Below, piece by piece: positions 19,678 to 28,512 of a stretch of DNA of 64,000 bases. A program made the translations under genes and the position numbers. Every line of letters begins with the position of its first letter. The stretch's first letter is position 1. Location: positions 555,878 to 619,877 of the forward strand of contig NZ_QGTJ01000001.1 of assembly GCF_003182095.1 (NCBI RefSeq). Direction: 5' to 3'. The notes under the pieces were generated by a model. The model had not been told where the DNA came from. It searched no databases and was given only the letters and a program-made list of their open reading frames with translations. The stretch comes from Plasticicumulans acidivorans (GTDB taxonomy: Bacteria > Pseudomonadota > Gammaproteobacteria > Competibacterales > Competibacteraceae).

Positions 19678-20862
19678 ATGTCCACCGCCCGCCTCCCCGC
19701 CGAATGGCGCTATCTGCTCGCCGGTGCCGCCGGCACCGCGATCACCATGGGCGTCGGCCGCTTCGCCTACACGCCGCTGCTGCCGCTGATGCAGCACGAT
19801 CACGGGCTCGATGCCGTTGCTGGCAGCTGGCTCGCCGCCAGTCACTTCGGCGGTTACCTCGCCGGGGCACTGCTCGCCGCCTTGTGGCTGCCGGCCCGAC
19901 GGCGCGCCGCAGCGTTCATCGGCGGCCTGGTCGCCAGTGTGCTCAGCAGCGCCGGCATGGGCCTGAGTGAAACCTTCACCAGCTGGATGCTGCTGCGCTT
20001 CGTCTCCGGACTCGGTGCCGCCGCCGCGATGGTGCTCGGCGGCGCGCTGGTGCTGGAGCGGCTGCCGGCCACGCAGCGCGCCTTCGGTTCCGGCCTGCTC
20101 TACGGCGGCATGGCGCTCGGCATCGTCGGCTCGACGCTGGCCATCAACGGCCTCGCCGCCGGCGGCTGGCATGCGCCGGCGATCTGGCTGGCCTGCGCCG
20201 CGGCCTGCACGCCACTGCTGTGGTGCGCGCGCCCGCTGCTCGAAGCGCCACCGAGCTCGGTCGCCGAAGCCCGCACCGCGCTCGAAGCCCGGCCGCTGCA
20301 TCTGGGCTGGCTGCTGCTCGCCTACGCCTGCGCCGGTTACGGCTACAGCACCAGTGCCACCTTTCTGCCGCTGATCGTGCGCGGGCTCGGCGTCGGTCCG
20401 CAGATCAGCGCCTGGGTCTGGCTGCTGGTCGGCCTCGCCGCGCTGCCGGCGAGCTTCGCCTGGGGCTGGATCGCCGCCCGCTGCGGCAGCCGCCGTGCGC
20501 TGGACTTCGCCTATCTGGTGCAGGCCGCCGGCGTCGGCCTGCCGCTGCTGCTGCCCAATGCCACCGGGGCGCTGCTCAGCGGTGCGCTGTTCGGGGCGAG
20601 CTTCATCGCCGTGGTCGCGCTGGCGCTGGCGATCGCCCGCGAAGCCGAACCGACGCGCGCCAGCCGCGTCATCGGCCTGATGACGTCGGCCTACGGCCTG
20701 ACGCAGATCCTCGGACCGCTGGTCTCGGCACGGCTGATCGGGCCGCACGACAATTTCAGCTGGCCGCTGGTGCTGGCCAGCGCCTCCCTGCTGCTCGGCT
20801 TTGCCCTGCTGCGCCTCGCCTACCGCCGCCCGCCGCTGCGACTGCTGACGGAGTCCGCCTGA
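19678..20862 (+). CDS. MFS transporter, YbfB/YjiJ family
   Basis: Major facilitator protein of 394 residues with twelve predicted membrane segments. The N-terminal segment ITMGVGRFAYTPLLPLM is the hallmark of the YbfB/YjiJ group. GAGG lies 6 nt before the ATG. The gene is divergent from a LysR regulator, and its stop overlaps the start of the MOSC protein by one base (TGATG), so the two are translationally coupled. The substrate is unknown; export of a small toxic or metabolic compound is the common inference. Confidence 0.9.
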   Translation: MSTARLPAEWRYLLAGAAGTAITMGVGRFAYTPLLPLMQHDHGLDAVAGSWLAASHFGGYLAGALLAALWLPARRRAAAFIGGLVASVLSSAGMGLSETFTSWMLLRFVSGLGAAAAMVLGGALVLERLPATQRAFGSGLLYGGMALGIVGSTLAINGLAAGGWHAPAIWLACAAACTPLLWCARPLLEAPPSSVAEARTALEARPLHLGWLLLAYACAGYGYSTSATFLPLIVRGLGVGPQISAWVWLLVGLAALPASFAWGWIAARCGSRRALDFAYLVQAAGVGLPLLLPNATGALLSGALFGASFIAVVALALAIAREAEPTRASRVIGLMTSAYGLTQILGPLVSARLIGPHDNFSWPLVLASASLLLGFALLRLAYRRPPLRLLTESA

Positions 20863-21503
20863 TGCCCATCCGCCTCGAACACCTGCTGAGCGGACGCATC
20901 GGCGTGCTCGCCGAGGCCGGCCACCGCAGTGCGATTTTCAAGACCGCGGTCGACGGCCCCTGCCGGCTGGAACGCGAAGGCCTCGCCGGCGATCAGCAGG
21001 CCGACCGCCGCTGGCACGGCGGCCCCGAGCGTGCGCTGCTGCACTACCCGGCCGAGCATTACGCCACCTGGCGGGCCGAACTGCCGGCCTTCAGCGCGGA
21101 CTTCGTCGTCGGCGCCTTCGGCGAGAACCTGTCGACCCATGGCCTGAGCGAAGACACGGTGTACATCGGCCAGCGCTTTCGCCTCGGCAGTGCGCTGATC
21201 GAGGTCAGCCAGCCGCGCCGCCCGTGCTGGAAGCTCGACCATCGCTTCGACCGCCCCGGTTTTTCCCGCACGGTGGAGGCCACCCGCCGCAGCGGCTGGC
21301 TGTACCGCGTACTCGAAACCGGCAGCGTCCGCGCCGGTGACGAGTTCATCGCGGCCGGCGATACGCCCGGTGCACCGAGCGTGCGCGAGGTCTGGGATGC
21401 CTGGCTGCGCACGCCGCCCGATCCACGCCTTGATGCGTTCATGGCGGCCACGCCGACACTGGCCGCGGTCTGGCGCCAGGCGTTTGCCCAGCGGCGCCAT
21501 TGA
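20862..21503 (+). CDS. MOSC-domain protein, YiiM-like
   Basis: 213-residue MOSC protein resembling YiiM, a molybdenum-cofactor-dependent reductase of N-hydroxylated compounds such as 6-hydroxylaminopurine. The motifs EGLAGDQQADRRWHGGPERA and GENLSTHG are visible, as is the conserved cysteine in VSQPRRPCWKL that would bind Moco. The start overlaps the transporter stop, suggesting the pair detoxify and export, or import and reduce, a related compound (inference). Confidence 0.88.
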   Translation: MPIRLEHLLSGRIGVLAEAGHRSAIFKTAVDGPCRLEREGLAGDQQADRRWHGGPERALLHYPAEHYATWRAELPAFSADFVVGAFGENLSTHGLSEDTVYIGQRFRLGSALIEVSQPRRPCWKLDHRFDRPGFSRTVEATRRSGWLYRVLETGSVRAGDEFIAAGDTPGAPSVREVWDAWLRTPPDPRLDAFMAATPTLAAVWRQAFAQRRH

Positions 21504-21625
21504 CCCCAATCGGGTCTTATCGGTCGTTCGCTTTTGTTGCGGCGAAACAAAAATGAACTCTCATTTACAACAAGAGGTCATACTACGTCGTAACAGGCCC
21601 CCGGGCCGCCTGACGGAGACCTACG

Positions 21626-21952
21626 ATGAAGACTCTTTCTGCACTGACCCTGTGCGCCACGCTGCTCGCACCGCTGCCGGTTCTGGCCGGCTCGACGACG
21701 GATGCCATCATCGGTGGCGGCATCGGTGGCGCAGCGGGTGCCGCCATCGGCAACGAGATCGGCGGACGTAACGGCGCCATCATCGGTGGCGCCATCGGCG
21801 CGGCCACCGGCACCGCCATCACCACCCAGCCCGAGCGCCGCCGCACTGAAACACGCGTCGTCGAGGAACGTCGTTACTACGTCGAAGAACCGCGCCGCCC
21901 CGGCCCGCCGCCGTGGGCTCCGGCACATGGCCGTCGCGCCCACGGCTGGTAA
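21626..21952 (+). CDS. Glycine-zipper outer-envelope protein
   Basis: 108 residues with a signal peptide (MKTLSALTLCATLLAPLPVLAG trimmed at about 22) and a glycine zipper (GGGIGGAAGAAIGNEIGG, then GGAIGAATGTAI, residues 29-65). A charged Arg/Glu/Tyr segment and a Pro-rich tail follow. Such proteins associate with or insert into membranes, or act as small envelope structural proteins. GGAG precedes the ATG. No cysteine follows the signal peptide, so it is not an obvious lipoprotein. Confidence 0.75.
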   Translation: MKTLSALTLCATLLAPLPVLAGSTTDAIIGGGIGGAAGAAIGNEIGGRNGAIIGGAIGAATGTAITTQPERRRTETRVVEERRYYVEEPRRPGPPPWAPAHGRRAHGW

Positions 21953-21982
21953 CACCCCGGCGGCTTCGCCGGAGCGAAACCC

Positions 21983-22450
21983 TCACTGCAGCAGCACCTT
22001 GCGCATCGCGTAGCGCGTCAGTTCGACACCGGCCCGGCTGACGCGCTGCATCGCCTCGACCTCAAAGCCCTGACGCTCGAAAAACCCCCGCGCCACCTGG
22101 CTCGCCTCGGTTGACAGCGCCTCTGCCCCGAACCCGCGCAGCGCCGCTTCACACTGCCGGTACAGCGCAGCAGCAACGCCGGTGCCGGCCTCAGACGGCG
22201 CAACGAACAGCAGATCGATGTGGCCATCTGCAGAAAAACCGATGAAACCGGCGATGCAACCATCGCGCTCGGCCACATACACATGCAGCTCTGCCAGCCG
22301 CGCCCTCCAGGCCGCGACATCCGCCGCCATTGGCGCCCATGCCTGTCGCTGCTCGTTGCTGTAATACGCCGCGCCCAGCACGTGCACCGAGCTCGTGAAC
22401 ACATCGATCAGCGCTGGCAGATCAGCGGCTCGATACGCACGTAACAGCAT
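21983..22450 (-). CDS. GNAT family N-acetyltransferase
   Basis: 155-residue acetyltransferase of the GNAT fold. It starts MLLRAYRAADLPALIDVF, and the acetyl-CoA-binding motif is near residues 83-95 (VAPSEAGTGVAAALYR). The C-terminal FFERQGFEVE is typical of the YafP/RimI-like group. The substrate is unknown. It converges on the glycine-zipper gene and marks the left border of the CRISPR locus. Confidence 0.87.
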   Translation of the reverse strand: MLLRAYRAADLPALIDVFTSSVHVLGAAYYSNEQRQAWAPMAADVAAWRARLAELHVYVAERDGCIAGFIGFSADGHIDLLFVAPSEAGTGVAAALYRQCEAALRGFGAEALSTEASQVARGFFERQGFEVEAMQRVSRAGVELTRYAMRKVLLQ

Positions 22451-22889
22451 CCGGACTCTCCTCAGCCAAAACAGCGCATCACCCGGACTGCAAAGTCATC
22501 CGCATCACGCAAACGATCGCCAAAGGCATCAGCCGCGCCCTGTGCCGGCCATCACATCCCGCCCCGATAGGCCCGCACGAGAATAGACGGGCTCACCATG
22601 GCGGGTCGTGCGGGGCCCCGTAAGGGGCGGCCGGTTCGCAGAGCACTGGTTTCTTCCCCCCCGCACGCCCCGCCGCCATCCCCGCACAGCCATACCTCAC
22701 AGGCGATCTCCCACAGCGGAGAGGCGGCCCCATGCCCGTCGCTTGCGCAGACGCTACATCCTCGGAAACACCCGCAAATGGCGCCTGCAGCCTCCAGCAA
22801 CGTCAGCGCTGATCGAAACGTCCCCGCGTTTTCAATAGCACCAGCCATTAAAACAGCACTCGCCCGGCCGTATCCGCCGGGCATGTGTT
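22451..22889. other. Intergenic stretch left of the CRISPR array, no gene recognised
   Basis: About 440 bases with no supported gene. It has a GC-rich hairpin-prone segment near 22608-22640 (GGGGCCCC, GGGGC). From 22818 to 22854 there is a very weak likeness to the CRISPR repeat, 18 of 37 positions, at the correct 35-nt spacing from the decayed repeat. I do not claim it as a repeat. Confidence 0.3.
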
Positions 22890-23071
22890 GTCGTAATTCA
22901 TTCTCGGTTTGGCCAACGCTTGAAACGACTAAATACAAGACGGGCAGGCCGGGCAGCAGCCGTCTTAATCCCTTCTCAATCAGGTCAACGCTTTAAACTG
23001 TAATTGAAAGAATAATTATAGATAGATACATGACGTCTTAATCCCTTCTCAATCAGGTCAACGCTTTAAAC
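22890..23071 (-). CRISPR. Minimal CRISPR array: two perfect repeats plus a decayed trailer repeat
   Basis: Two identical 37-nt repeats at 22962-22998 and 23035-23071 flank a 36-nt spacer. A third, diverged copy at 22890-22926 (28 of 37 positions) is separated by a 35-nt spacer (22927-22961). On the minus strand the repeat begins GTTTAAAGCG and ends GGGATTAAGAC, so the last eight bases would give an ATTAAGAC crRNA handle like those of type III-associated repeats. Decay at the left end and cas genes on the right place the leader at 23072-23212 and transcription on the minus strand. Confidence 0.9.
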
Positions 23072-23212
23072 TCACCCCCCTCAAAAAACCTTTTCCACTC
23101 AAGCACCTGCAGAGGGGGTTGCCAAGTTTTCGCGGAGGTCGGGGAGTTAACTGCATCGGTGTCACCTCGGGCATGGGCAGTGGGGTCAGTTTAGGCGTGG
23201 TGGGCGGTGGCG
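23072..23212 (-). promoter_or_regulatory. Probable CRISPR leader
   Basis: 141 bases between the end of cas2' and the first intact repeat. The position, next to the cleanest repeat and opposite the decayed one, makes it the leader by rule. It is not strikingly AT-rich, except for an A-tract near 23083-23094 (pyrimidine/T run on the plus strand), and no clear promoter is seen. Confidence 0.5.
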
Positions 23213-23557
23213 TCATCTGGCGGATGGGCGGCGCGGGCGATGTCCGGCGGGGCCGAGGCGCAGCAGGTTGTGGCCGTTGCGCAGCAACAGGATGTCCTCG
23301 GGGAAGATCTGCCGGCCAAGGACGGCGACCTCACCGCGCTCGGGCAGCGGGTAGGCGCGGATATCGTCTTCGCGGGCATCGATGATGTCGTCGAGCTCAC
23401 GCAGCAGCACGTCGAGTTCGAGTTCGCTGAAATCGCCGACGAACACGGAATACTGCACGCGGGCGGCGGCGCGCGTCAGGCAGCGGGCGACTTGTGCGAG
23501 GCGTCGCGGGTCGGCGATGTCGTAGCAGATCAGGTAGAGGCTGCGGGCGCGCTTCAT
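23213..23557 (-). CDS. cas2: CRISPR-associated Cas2 (second copy, cas2')
   Basis: 114-residue Cas2 of the ferredoxin-like fold. The first strand RSLYLICYDIADPRRL has the conserved Asp (Asp13), followed by ARCLTRAAARVQYSVFVGDF, typical of spacer-integration Cas2 proteins. It has a basic, Pro/Arg-rich C-terminal tail. The start overlaps the cas1' stop by four bases (ATGA). It is the last gene before the array. Its sequence differs clearly from the upstream cas2 copy, so the two are paralogues rather than a recent duplication. Confidence 0.92.
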   Translation of the reverse strand: MKRARSLYLICYDIADPRRLAQVARCLTRAAARVQYSVFVGDFSELELDVLLRELDDIIDAREDDIRAYPLPERGEVAVLGRQIFPEDILLLRNGHNLLRLGPAGHRPRRPSAR

Positions 23558-24326
23558 GTCAGTTCGACCAGCCAGTTATAGAGCCGTGTGTGCAGCAGGC
23601 GGGCAAGACGGCGCAGGCGCGGTACGCGCGCCTCGAACAGCTGCACCAGCTGCCGCTCGTCGACGGCACCCGCGGCCGCCGCACCGTGCTGCAAGCGCTC
23701 GATCACCGGCAATTGCAGGTCCCAGGCCAGCAGTCGGGTGAAATCGGCAATCGGCTGCAGGCGCTCGCCGAAACTGTGCAGATGCGGAGCATCCAGGCCG
23801 ACGGCAGCCAGCTCTTCGGCCACCAGCGCAGCCAGCCAGCCATACAGATGTTGCTCGCCCCAGCGGCAGACAGCGGCGCTGGCATAGCGCCGCTTGATCG
23901 TTTCCAGGTTACGACTCAGCGCCAGCTCATGGGCGCGACTTGGGTCGAGACCGATGCGCCGGCACAGGGCACGACGGGCATGGCTTTCCATGCCGCGGCA
24001 CCAGTCCACGTAGCGGCCGCGCCAGTCCGGGCGTTCGAGCAGATCGCGCAGGCGGTGAAACAGGCTCTCGCGGCTGCCGCAATCACCGAACAGGTAGGCG
24101 CGCACGCCGCCGTCACGATCGAGAAACGTCACGCTGATGCCGTGCTCGGCGCAGGCCAGCAGTGCCGCGGTGCTCCATTCACCGGCACCGCTGAGGACGA
24201 CGCGCGACAGCCGCGTCAGCGGGAACAGTTGATCGGCGTGCGCCGGGCGCAGCACACGCAGTGCCGGGCCGTCGAGGCGCACGGCGAGGCCGTGACTGCC
24301 CTGCAGGTACAGCGGGCGCAGGCCGC

Positions 24327-24330
<4 letters not shown>
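23554..24330 (-). CDS. Cas1-like protein with degenerate active site (cas1')
   Basis: 258 residues. The N-terminal half matches the Cas1 beta-domain: LYLQGSHGLAVRLDGPALRV, and STAALLACAEHGISVTFLDRDGG corresponding to the dimer-interface region. The helical half is short and lacks the canonical E...H...D signatures. No GxEaxxAxxYf element is visible, and the GLDPxxGxLH...SLaxDL region is reduced to GLDAPHLHSFGERLQP with LLAWDL. The start at 24330 overlaps the upstream cas1 stop (ATGA); a longer frame to 24444 lies inside that gene. It is probably a structural or regulatory Cas1 subunit without integrase activity (inference). Confidence 0.8.
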
Positions 24331-25298
<968 letters not shown>

Positions 25299-25312
25299 CG
25301 TCGCGCCTCCGT

Positions 25313-25603
25313 TCAGCCGACGTAGAAGAAATCCGGGTCGATCGCCGCAGCGGCGCGCCCGAGCGTGCGCGTGCGCTCCCCCTGACCGGCACGCAGTGGC
25401 AGCAGCAGGAAGCGATCCGTGTCGTCGTCCAGCAACGTGCGCATGTCACCGAGCAGCCGCCGGCGTTCGTCGGCATCGAGGAAGCACTCGAACACCGATT
25501 TCTGCCCGCCGCTGGCGTAGCGCTTGAGCAGCAGCAGCGCCTCATGCAAGCGCTGCGCGTCGCTGATGTCGTAGGCGGCGATGTACAGATCGCGGCGGCT
25601 CAT
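25313..25603 (-). CDS. cas2: CRISPR-associated Cas2 (first copy)
   Basis: 96 residues starting MSRRDLYIAAYDISDAQRL, with the conserved strand-1 Asp (Asp12) and the GGQKSVFECFLDADERRRLL motif. Its length and ending (DPDFFYVG) fit the common Cas2 family. A longer frame up to 25957 is rejected because the extra N-terminus overlaps the upstream gene and has no Cas2 features. Upstream AAGG is visible. It pairs by position with the catalytic cas1. Confidence 0.92.
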   Translation of the reverse strand: MSRRDLYIAAYDISDAQRLHEALLLLKRYASGGQKSVFECFLDADERRRLLGDMRTLLDDDTDRFLLLPLRAGQGERTRTLGRAAAAIDPDFFYVG

Positions 25604-25616
25604 GGCGGTGTCGCCT

Positions 25617-25934
25617 TCAGAACGGCAGCGTGTCGCGCGGGGTCTGCGGCCACAGCAGCGCCGCCGCTGCGCCGAGGTGGTCGCGCAGGCTGTCGAGCTG
25701 CCGCCGGGCCTGCTGCCCACGCCGCAGCTCGTCGCGCAGCGCACCCAGCACCTCGCGGCTGATCGATGCAGGCCGGCCATCATCCGCCTGCCTGCAGAGC
25801 GCTTCGAGCAACGCCGGCAGGGCGTCGTAGCGCTGCAGGCCGTCAGCGGCCGGCTCGTCGTCCGCGGCCTCAAACACGGCTTCGATGCAGAGGCCGTCCG
25901 CCGTTTCGCGCCAGCCAAAAGCCATCGTCCACAT
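25617..25934 (-). CDS. Unknown 105-aa protein leading the cas operon
   Basis: Not recognised. The start at 25934 has GGGAG 7 nt upstream. 105 residues, acidic N-terminal half and a helical middle rich in Leu/Arg/Glu (residues about 60-95, likely coiled or helical bundle). There is one Cys in the N-terminal region (GLCIEAVF) and one in the middle (ALCRQAD). It ends 13 nt before cas2, so it is co-transcribed with the adaptation genes. It could be a small accessory adaptation protein or the remnant of a larger effector gene. No RAMP glycine-rich loop, HEPN RxxxxH or nuclease motif is seen. Confidence 0.6.
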   Translation of the reverse strand: MWTMAFGWRETADGLCIEAVFEAADDEPAADGLQRYDALPALLEALCRQADDGRPASISREVLGALRDELRRGQQARRQLDSLRDHLGAAAALLWPQTPRDTLPF

Positions 25935-26038
25935 GTTGCAGCTCCCGCGTGTTCCAATAGCGGACAGCATGCCCGCCACGGATCGAGGTGGCGGCAACGG
26001 CTAGCTTGCGAGGACGGTTCACGATGCCGTTCAGTCCG

Positions 26039-26768
26039 TTATGTCGAGACGGTATCCGCCTCGTCCTGAAACAGCGTCTGTGCCACGAAATCGATGAACA
26101 CCCGCAGTCGCAGCGACAGCAGGCGGTTGCAAGGCCAGAGCATGCTGAACTGGCCGGCATCGGCGAGATAATCGTCGAGCACACGGCCCAGTCGGCCGTC
26201 GGCCACGGCATCGCGCGCAGAAAGTCCGGCATGCAGGCAATGCCCAGGCCGGCGATCGCGGCGCTGCGCAGGGCTTCCATGTTGTTGCAGGTCAGTGGCG
26301 ACGGGCCGCGCAACGGGTCGACGCCGGCCGCATCACGCAGCGGCCAGCGCTGCAGCTGCTCCGAATGCGGCCAGCGAAAACGCAGGCAATCATGCTGCTG
26401 CAGCTCACCCGGCACTTGCGGTGTACCGCGCCGCTGCAGATACGCCGGTGCAGCACAGAGCAGGCTGTGAAATGCGCTGAGCCGACGCGATTTCAGGCTC
26501 GAATCGCTCAGCTCGCCGCTGCGGATGACAGCATCCACGCCGTCTTCGAGCAGATCGACGAGGCGGTCGTTGCAGTCGAGATCCAGCTCGATTTCAGGAT
26601 AACGCCGGCGAAATTCGGGAATGACCGGCAGCAGAAAACGGTAGCCGATGGTCGGCACACTGATGCGCAGCCGACCGCGCGGTGAGCGCGGCGTCTGCGC
26701 CAGCATCGCTTCGGCCTCGCGCAGTTCATCGAGAATGTGCCGGCAGCGCGCGTAGAACGCCGGCGATC
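26039..26768 (-). pseudogene. LysR-family regulator, truncated and frameshifted
   Basis: A clear LysR substrate-binding domain (RGRLRISVPTIGYRFLLPVIPEF, ELDLDCNDRLVDLLEDGVDAVIR, MEALRSAAIAGLGIACMPDFL) with two lesions. The N-terminal HTH is missing: homology starts abruptly at AFYARCRHILDELREAEAML near 26768, where an unrelated MFS fragment begins. In addition, a probable single-base deletion near 26223 shifts the frame after PDFL; the expected continuation RDAVADGRLGRVLDDYLADA is found in the next frame and ends at 26039. Confidence 0.85.
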
Positions 26769-26957
26769 GGCCATGCCCTCGGGCGGCAGTGCGGCAGCAC
26801 TCACCTGGATCACCAACGCCTTCATGCTCAGTTTCGGCAGCACCCTGATGGCCGCCGGAACGCTGGCTGATCGCTTAGGTCGCAAACGGGGGTTCGTCTT
26901 CGGCATCGGCCTGTTCAGCGCGGTATCGCTGCTGCTCGGGCTGGCGCCCTCCATGGC
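26767..26957 (+). pseudogene. MFS (DHA2-type) transporter fragment
   Basis: About 60 residues resembling membrane segments 2-3 of EmrB/QacA-type exporters: SAAALTWITNAFMLSFGSTL then AGTLADRLGRKRGFVFGIGL, containing the MFS loop motif GxLADRxGRKR. No start with a ribosome site and no continuation on either side, so it is a broken gene. It abuts the LysR pseudogene head to head. Confidence 0.8.
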
Positions 26958-27200
26958 TCGCCACCGGCGATCTCAACAGCGCAGCCCGACTGCTGCCGCA
27001 GCTGTCGCGCACAACGCTGGAACAGAGTTCCGCGACCGGCATCCAGCGCCTCAGCTATGTGCTGATCGCCGCGACTCTCGCCTCCGCCGGTACTCTCGCC
27101 TCCGTCGGTACTGTCTTCATCCTGCTGCGGCAGTGGCCAGCCGCCACTTGGACAGTCGAGCAGCCGCTCACTCAGCAGGTGGCGTCCAGCCCCTGCGTAC
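26954..27200 (+). pseudogene. Gene fragment of unknown origin
   Basis: An open stretch (reading WLATGDLNSAARLLPQLS, later YVLIAATLASAGTLASVGT) that looks like the C-terminal end of a protein with one membrane helix. It contains a short direct repeat encoding TLAS(A/V)GT twice. It is out of frame with the preceding MFS fragment, has no start and ends near the terminator. Family not recognised. Confidence 0.4.
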
Positions 27201-27215
27201 CCAGGTTCGACAAAC

Positions 27216-27248
27216 AAAAAACCCTGCCGGCAAGGGCAGGGTTTTTTG
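27216..27248 (-). terminator. Rho-independent terminator after tRNA-Ser
   Basis: Stem CCCTGCC/GGCAGGG with loop GGCAA, flanked by A6 and T6 runs, so it can act in both directions. It lies 10 nt after the 3' end of tRNA-Ser. Confidence 0.85.
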
Positions 27249-27258
27249 TTTATTCAGT

Positions 27259-27350
27259 TGGCGGAGAGGGTGGGATTCGAACCCACGTGGGGCTATTAAC
27301 CCCCATCCGATTTCGAGTCGGCGCCGTTATGGCCACTTCGGTACCTCTCC
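27259..27350 (-). tRNA. tRNA-Ser(CGA)
   Basis: 92-nt class II tRNA. Acceptor strand GGAGAGG pairs with CCTCTCC, the discriminator is G and the CCA end is encoded. The anticodon loop is CTCGAAA (anticodon CGA), there is a long variable arm, and the T-loop is TTCGAAT. The first 24 nt also encode the end of tadA on the same strand. Confidence 0.95.
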
Positions 27351-27914
27351 GTCGAGGCGCGCGACTATACAAGGATCGGTGTCGTTCGCCAAGCCTTGCT
27401 CGCCGCCATCCCGTGCTTTTCCACGTCGGGCGCGAAAAAACGCCCGCAGCACAGCGGCGCTGTCATCTCGCAGCAGGCCTTGCTCAACGACGCAGCGGTG
27501 GTTCAGGCGCGGGTCGCGCATCAGGTCGAACACGCTGCCACCGGCGCCGGTACGCGGATCCGCGGCAGCGAAGACGACGCGCGCGACACGGGCATGGACC
27601 AGTGCACCGGCGCACATCGGACAGGGCTCCAGCGTGACGTAGAGCGTGCTGCCGGGCAGACGGTAATTGCCAACCGTGCCTGCGGCGGCGCGCAGGGCGA
27701 GCATTTCGGCGTGGGCACTGGGATCGACGCAGCCGATCGGCGCATTCGCCCCCTCGCCGAGCAGCGCACCGTCACGCACCAGCACCGCGCCGACCGGCAC
27801 TTCCCCGGCAGCTTCGGCACGCTGCGCCAGCACGAGCGCGTGACGCATCCAGCGCTCATCGTCGACACTGAACGCAGCGGCGACATCCCCGGCCCTGACC
27901 GACGCTGCGCTCAC
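27327..27914 (-). CDS. tadA: tRNA-specific adenosine deaminase
   Basis: Converts A34 to inosine in tRNA-Arg(ACG). Zinc and catalytic residues are present: SAHAEMLAL (His, Glu) and TLEPCPMCAGAL (two Cys). A GTG start at 27914 overlaps the upstream stop (GTGA) with GGGAG 5 nt away. 195 residues; the core ends near AFFRARRGK, then a non-conserved tail of about 30 residues runs on. Its TAA stop falls inside the D-arm region of the tRNA-Ser gene, so the coding sequence and tRNA overlap by 24 nt on the same strand. Confidence 0.93.
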   Translation of the reverse strand: MSAASVRAGDVAAAFSVDDERWMRHALVLAQRAEAAGEVPVGAVLVRDGALLGEGANAPIGCVDPSAHAEMLALRAAAGTVGNYRLPGSTLYVTLEPCPMCAGALVHARVARVVFAAADPRTGAGGSVFDLMRDPRLNHRCVVEQGLLRDDSAAVLRAFFRARRGKARDGGEQGLANDTDPCIVARLDGEVPKWP

Positions 27915-28255
27915 GCCGGCTCCCACATGAAGTAGGACCGGGTCTTCACGGCTTCGCGCAGCAGTTCGAGCAGCGGCGCGGCGCGGACCAGCAGTCCAGG
28001 ACCGACCTCGGCAACCTCCCGGCCCTCCTCCGCGGCCTGCTCAGCCTGTGCCTCATTCACCCGCACGGCATCCGCCTCGCTGTCGCGCAAGGCTTCGAGC
28101 GCCTGCTCCAGGCAGGACAAGGCATGCGGAACGTCCTCTGCCATCAAAGCGCCTTTCGGTGCCCCGCTGGTATCCATCAGCTTCAACAGTTCGTGCGCCG
28201 CACTTTCGAACATCATGATGCTGCCGGTGTTCTCGCCATGGAATCGAATCAGCAT
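27911..28255 (-). CDS. DUF1840 family protein
   Basis: 114-residue small protein. It starts MLIRFHGENTGSIMMFESAA and ends with LLELLREAVKTRSYFMWEP, matching the DUF1840 pattern known from beta- and gammaproteobacteria. AAGGGAGG lies upstream of the ATG at 28255. Function unknown. It overlaps the tadA start by four bases, so the two are translationally coupled. Confidence 0.85.
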   Translation of the reverse strand: MLIRFHGENTGSIMMFESAAHELLKLMDTSGAPKGALMAEDVPHALSCLEQALEALRDSEADAVRVNEAQAEQAAEEGREVAEVGPGLLVRAAPLLELLREAVKTRSYFMWEPA

Positions 28256-28427
28256 GAACAACCCTCCCTTCAGGGCCAGCTCGCACCACCGCTCAGCCGG
28301 CCTGTCTCGACCTGTTTTCAGAATACTGACTGAGCAGCACCACGCCACCACAGCTTCAAGACAGGCTGCAGCCCCAGGCAAACGGCAGCGGAGTTTTATA
28401 GAGGTTTTACAGAACACCTGAAAAGAC

Positions 28428-28467
28428 AAGAGCCAAACCAGTCAAGTGACTGATTTGGCTCTTTTTT
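28428..28467 (-). terminator. Terminator downstream of the tRNA-Pro fragment
   Basis: Long near-perfect stem GAGCCAAA(C/T)CAGTC with loop AAGT, followed on the plus-strand side by T7; the minus side has CTTTT beyond the stem. It is the native terminator expected after the tRNA-Pro gene at the integration site. Confidence 0.85.

Positions 28468-28512
<45 letters not shown>

Noticed and set aside
22818..22854. Fourth CRISPR repeat
   Set aside because: Only 18 of 37 positions match; correct spacing is suggestive but not enough to call.
22552..22938. 128-codon minus-strand frame left of the array
   Set aside because: It runs through the decayed CRISPR repeat and has no homology or ribosome site.
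25313..25957. Cas2 with a 118-residue N-terminal extension
   Set aside because: The extension overlaps the upstream 105-aa gene in another frame and is Arg/Cys-rich low-complexity; Cas2 homology begins at MSRRDLYIA (25603).
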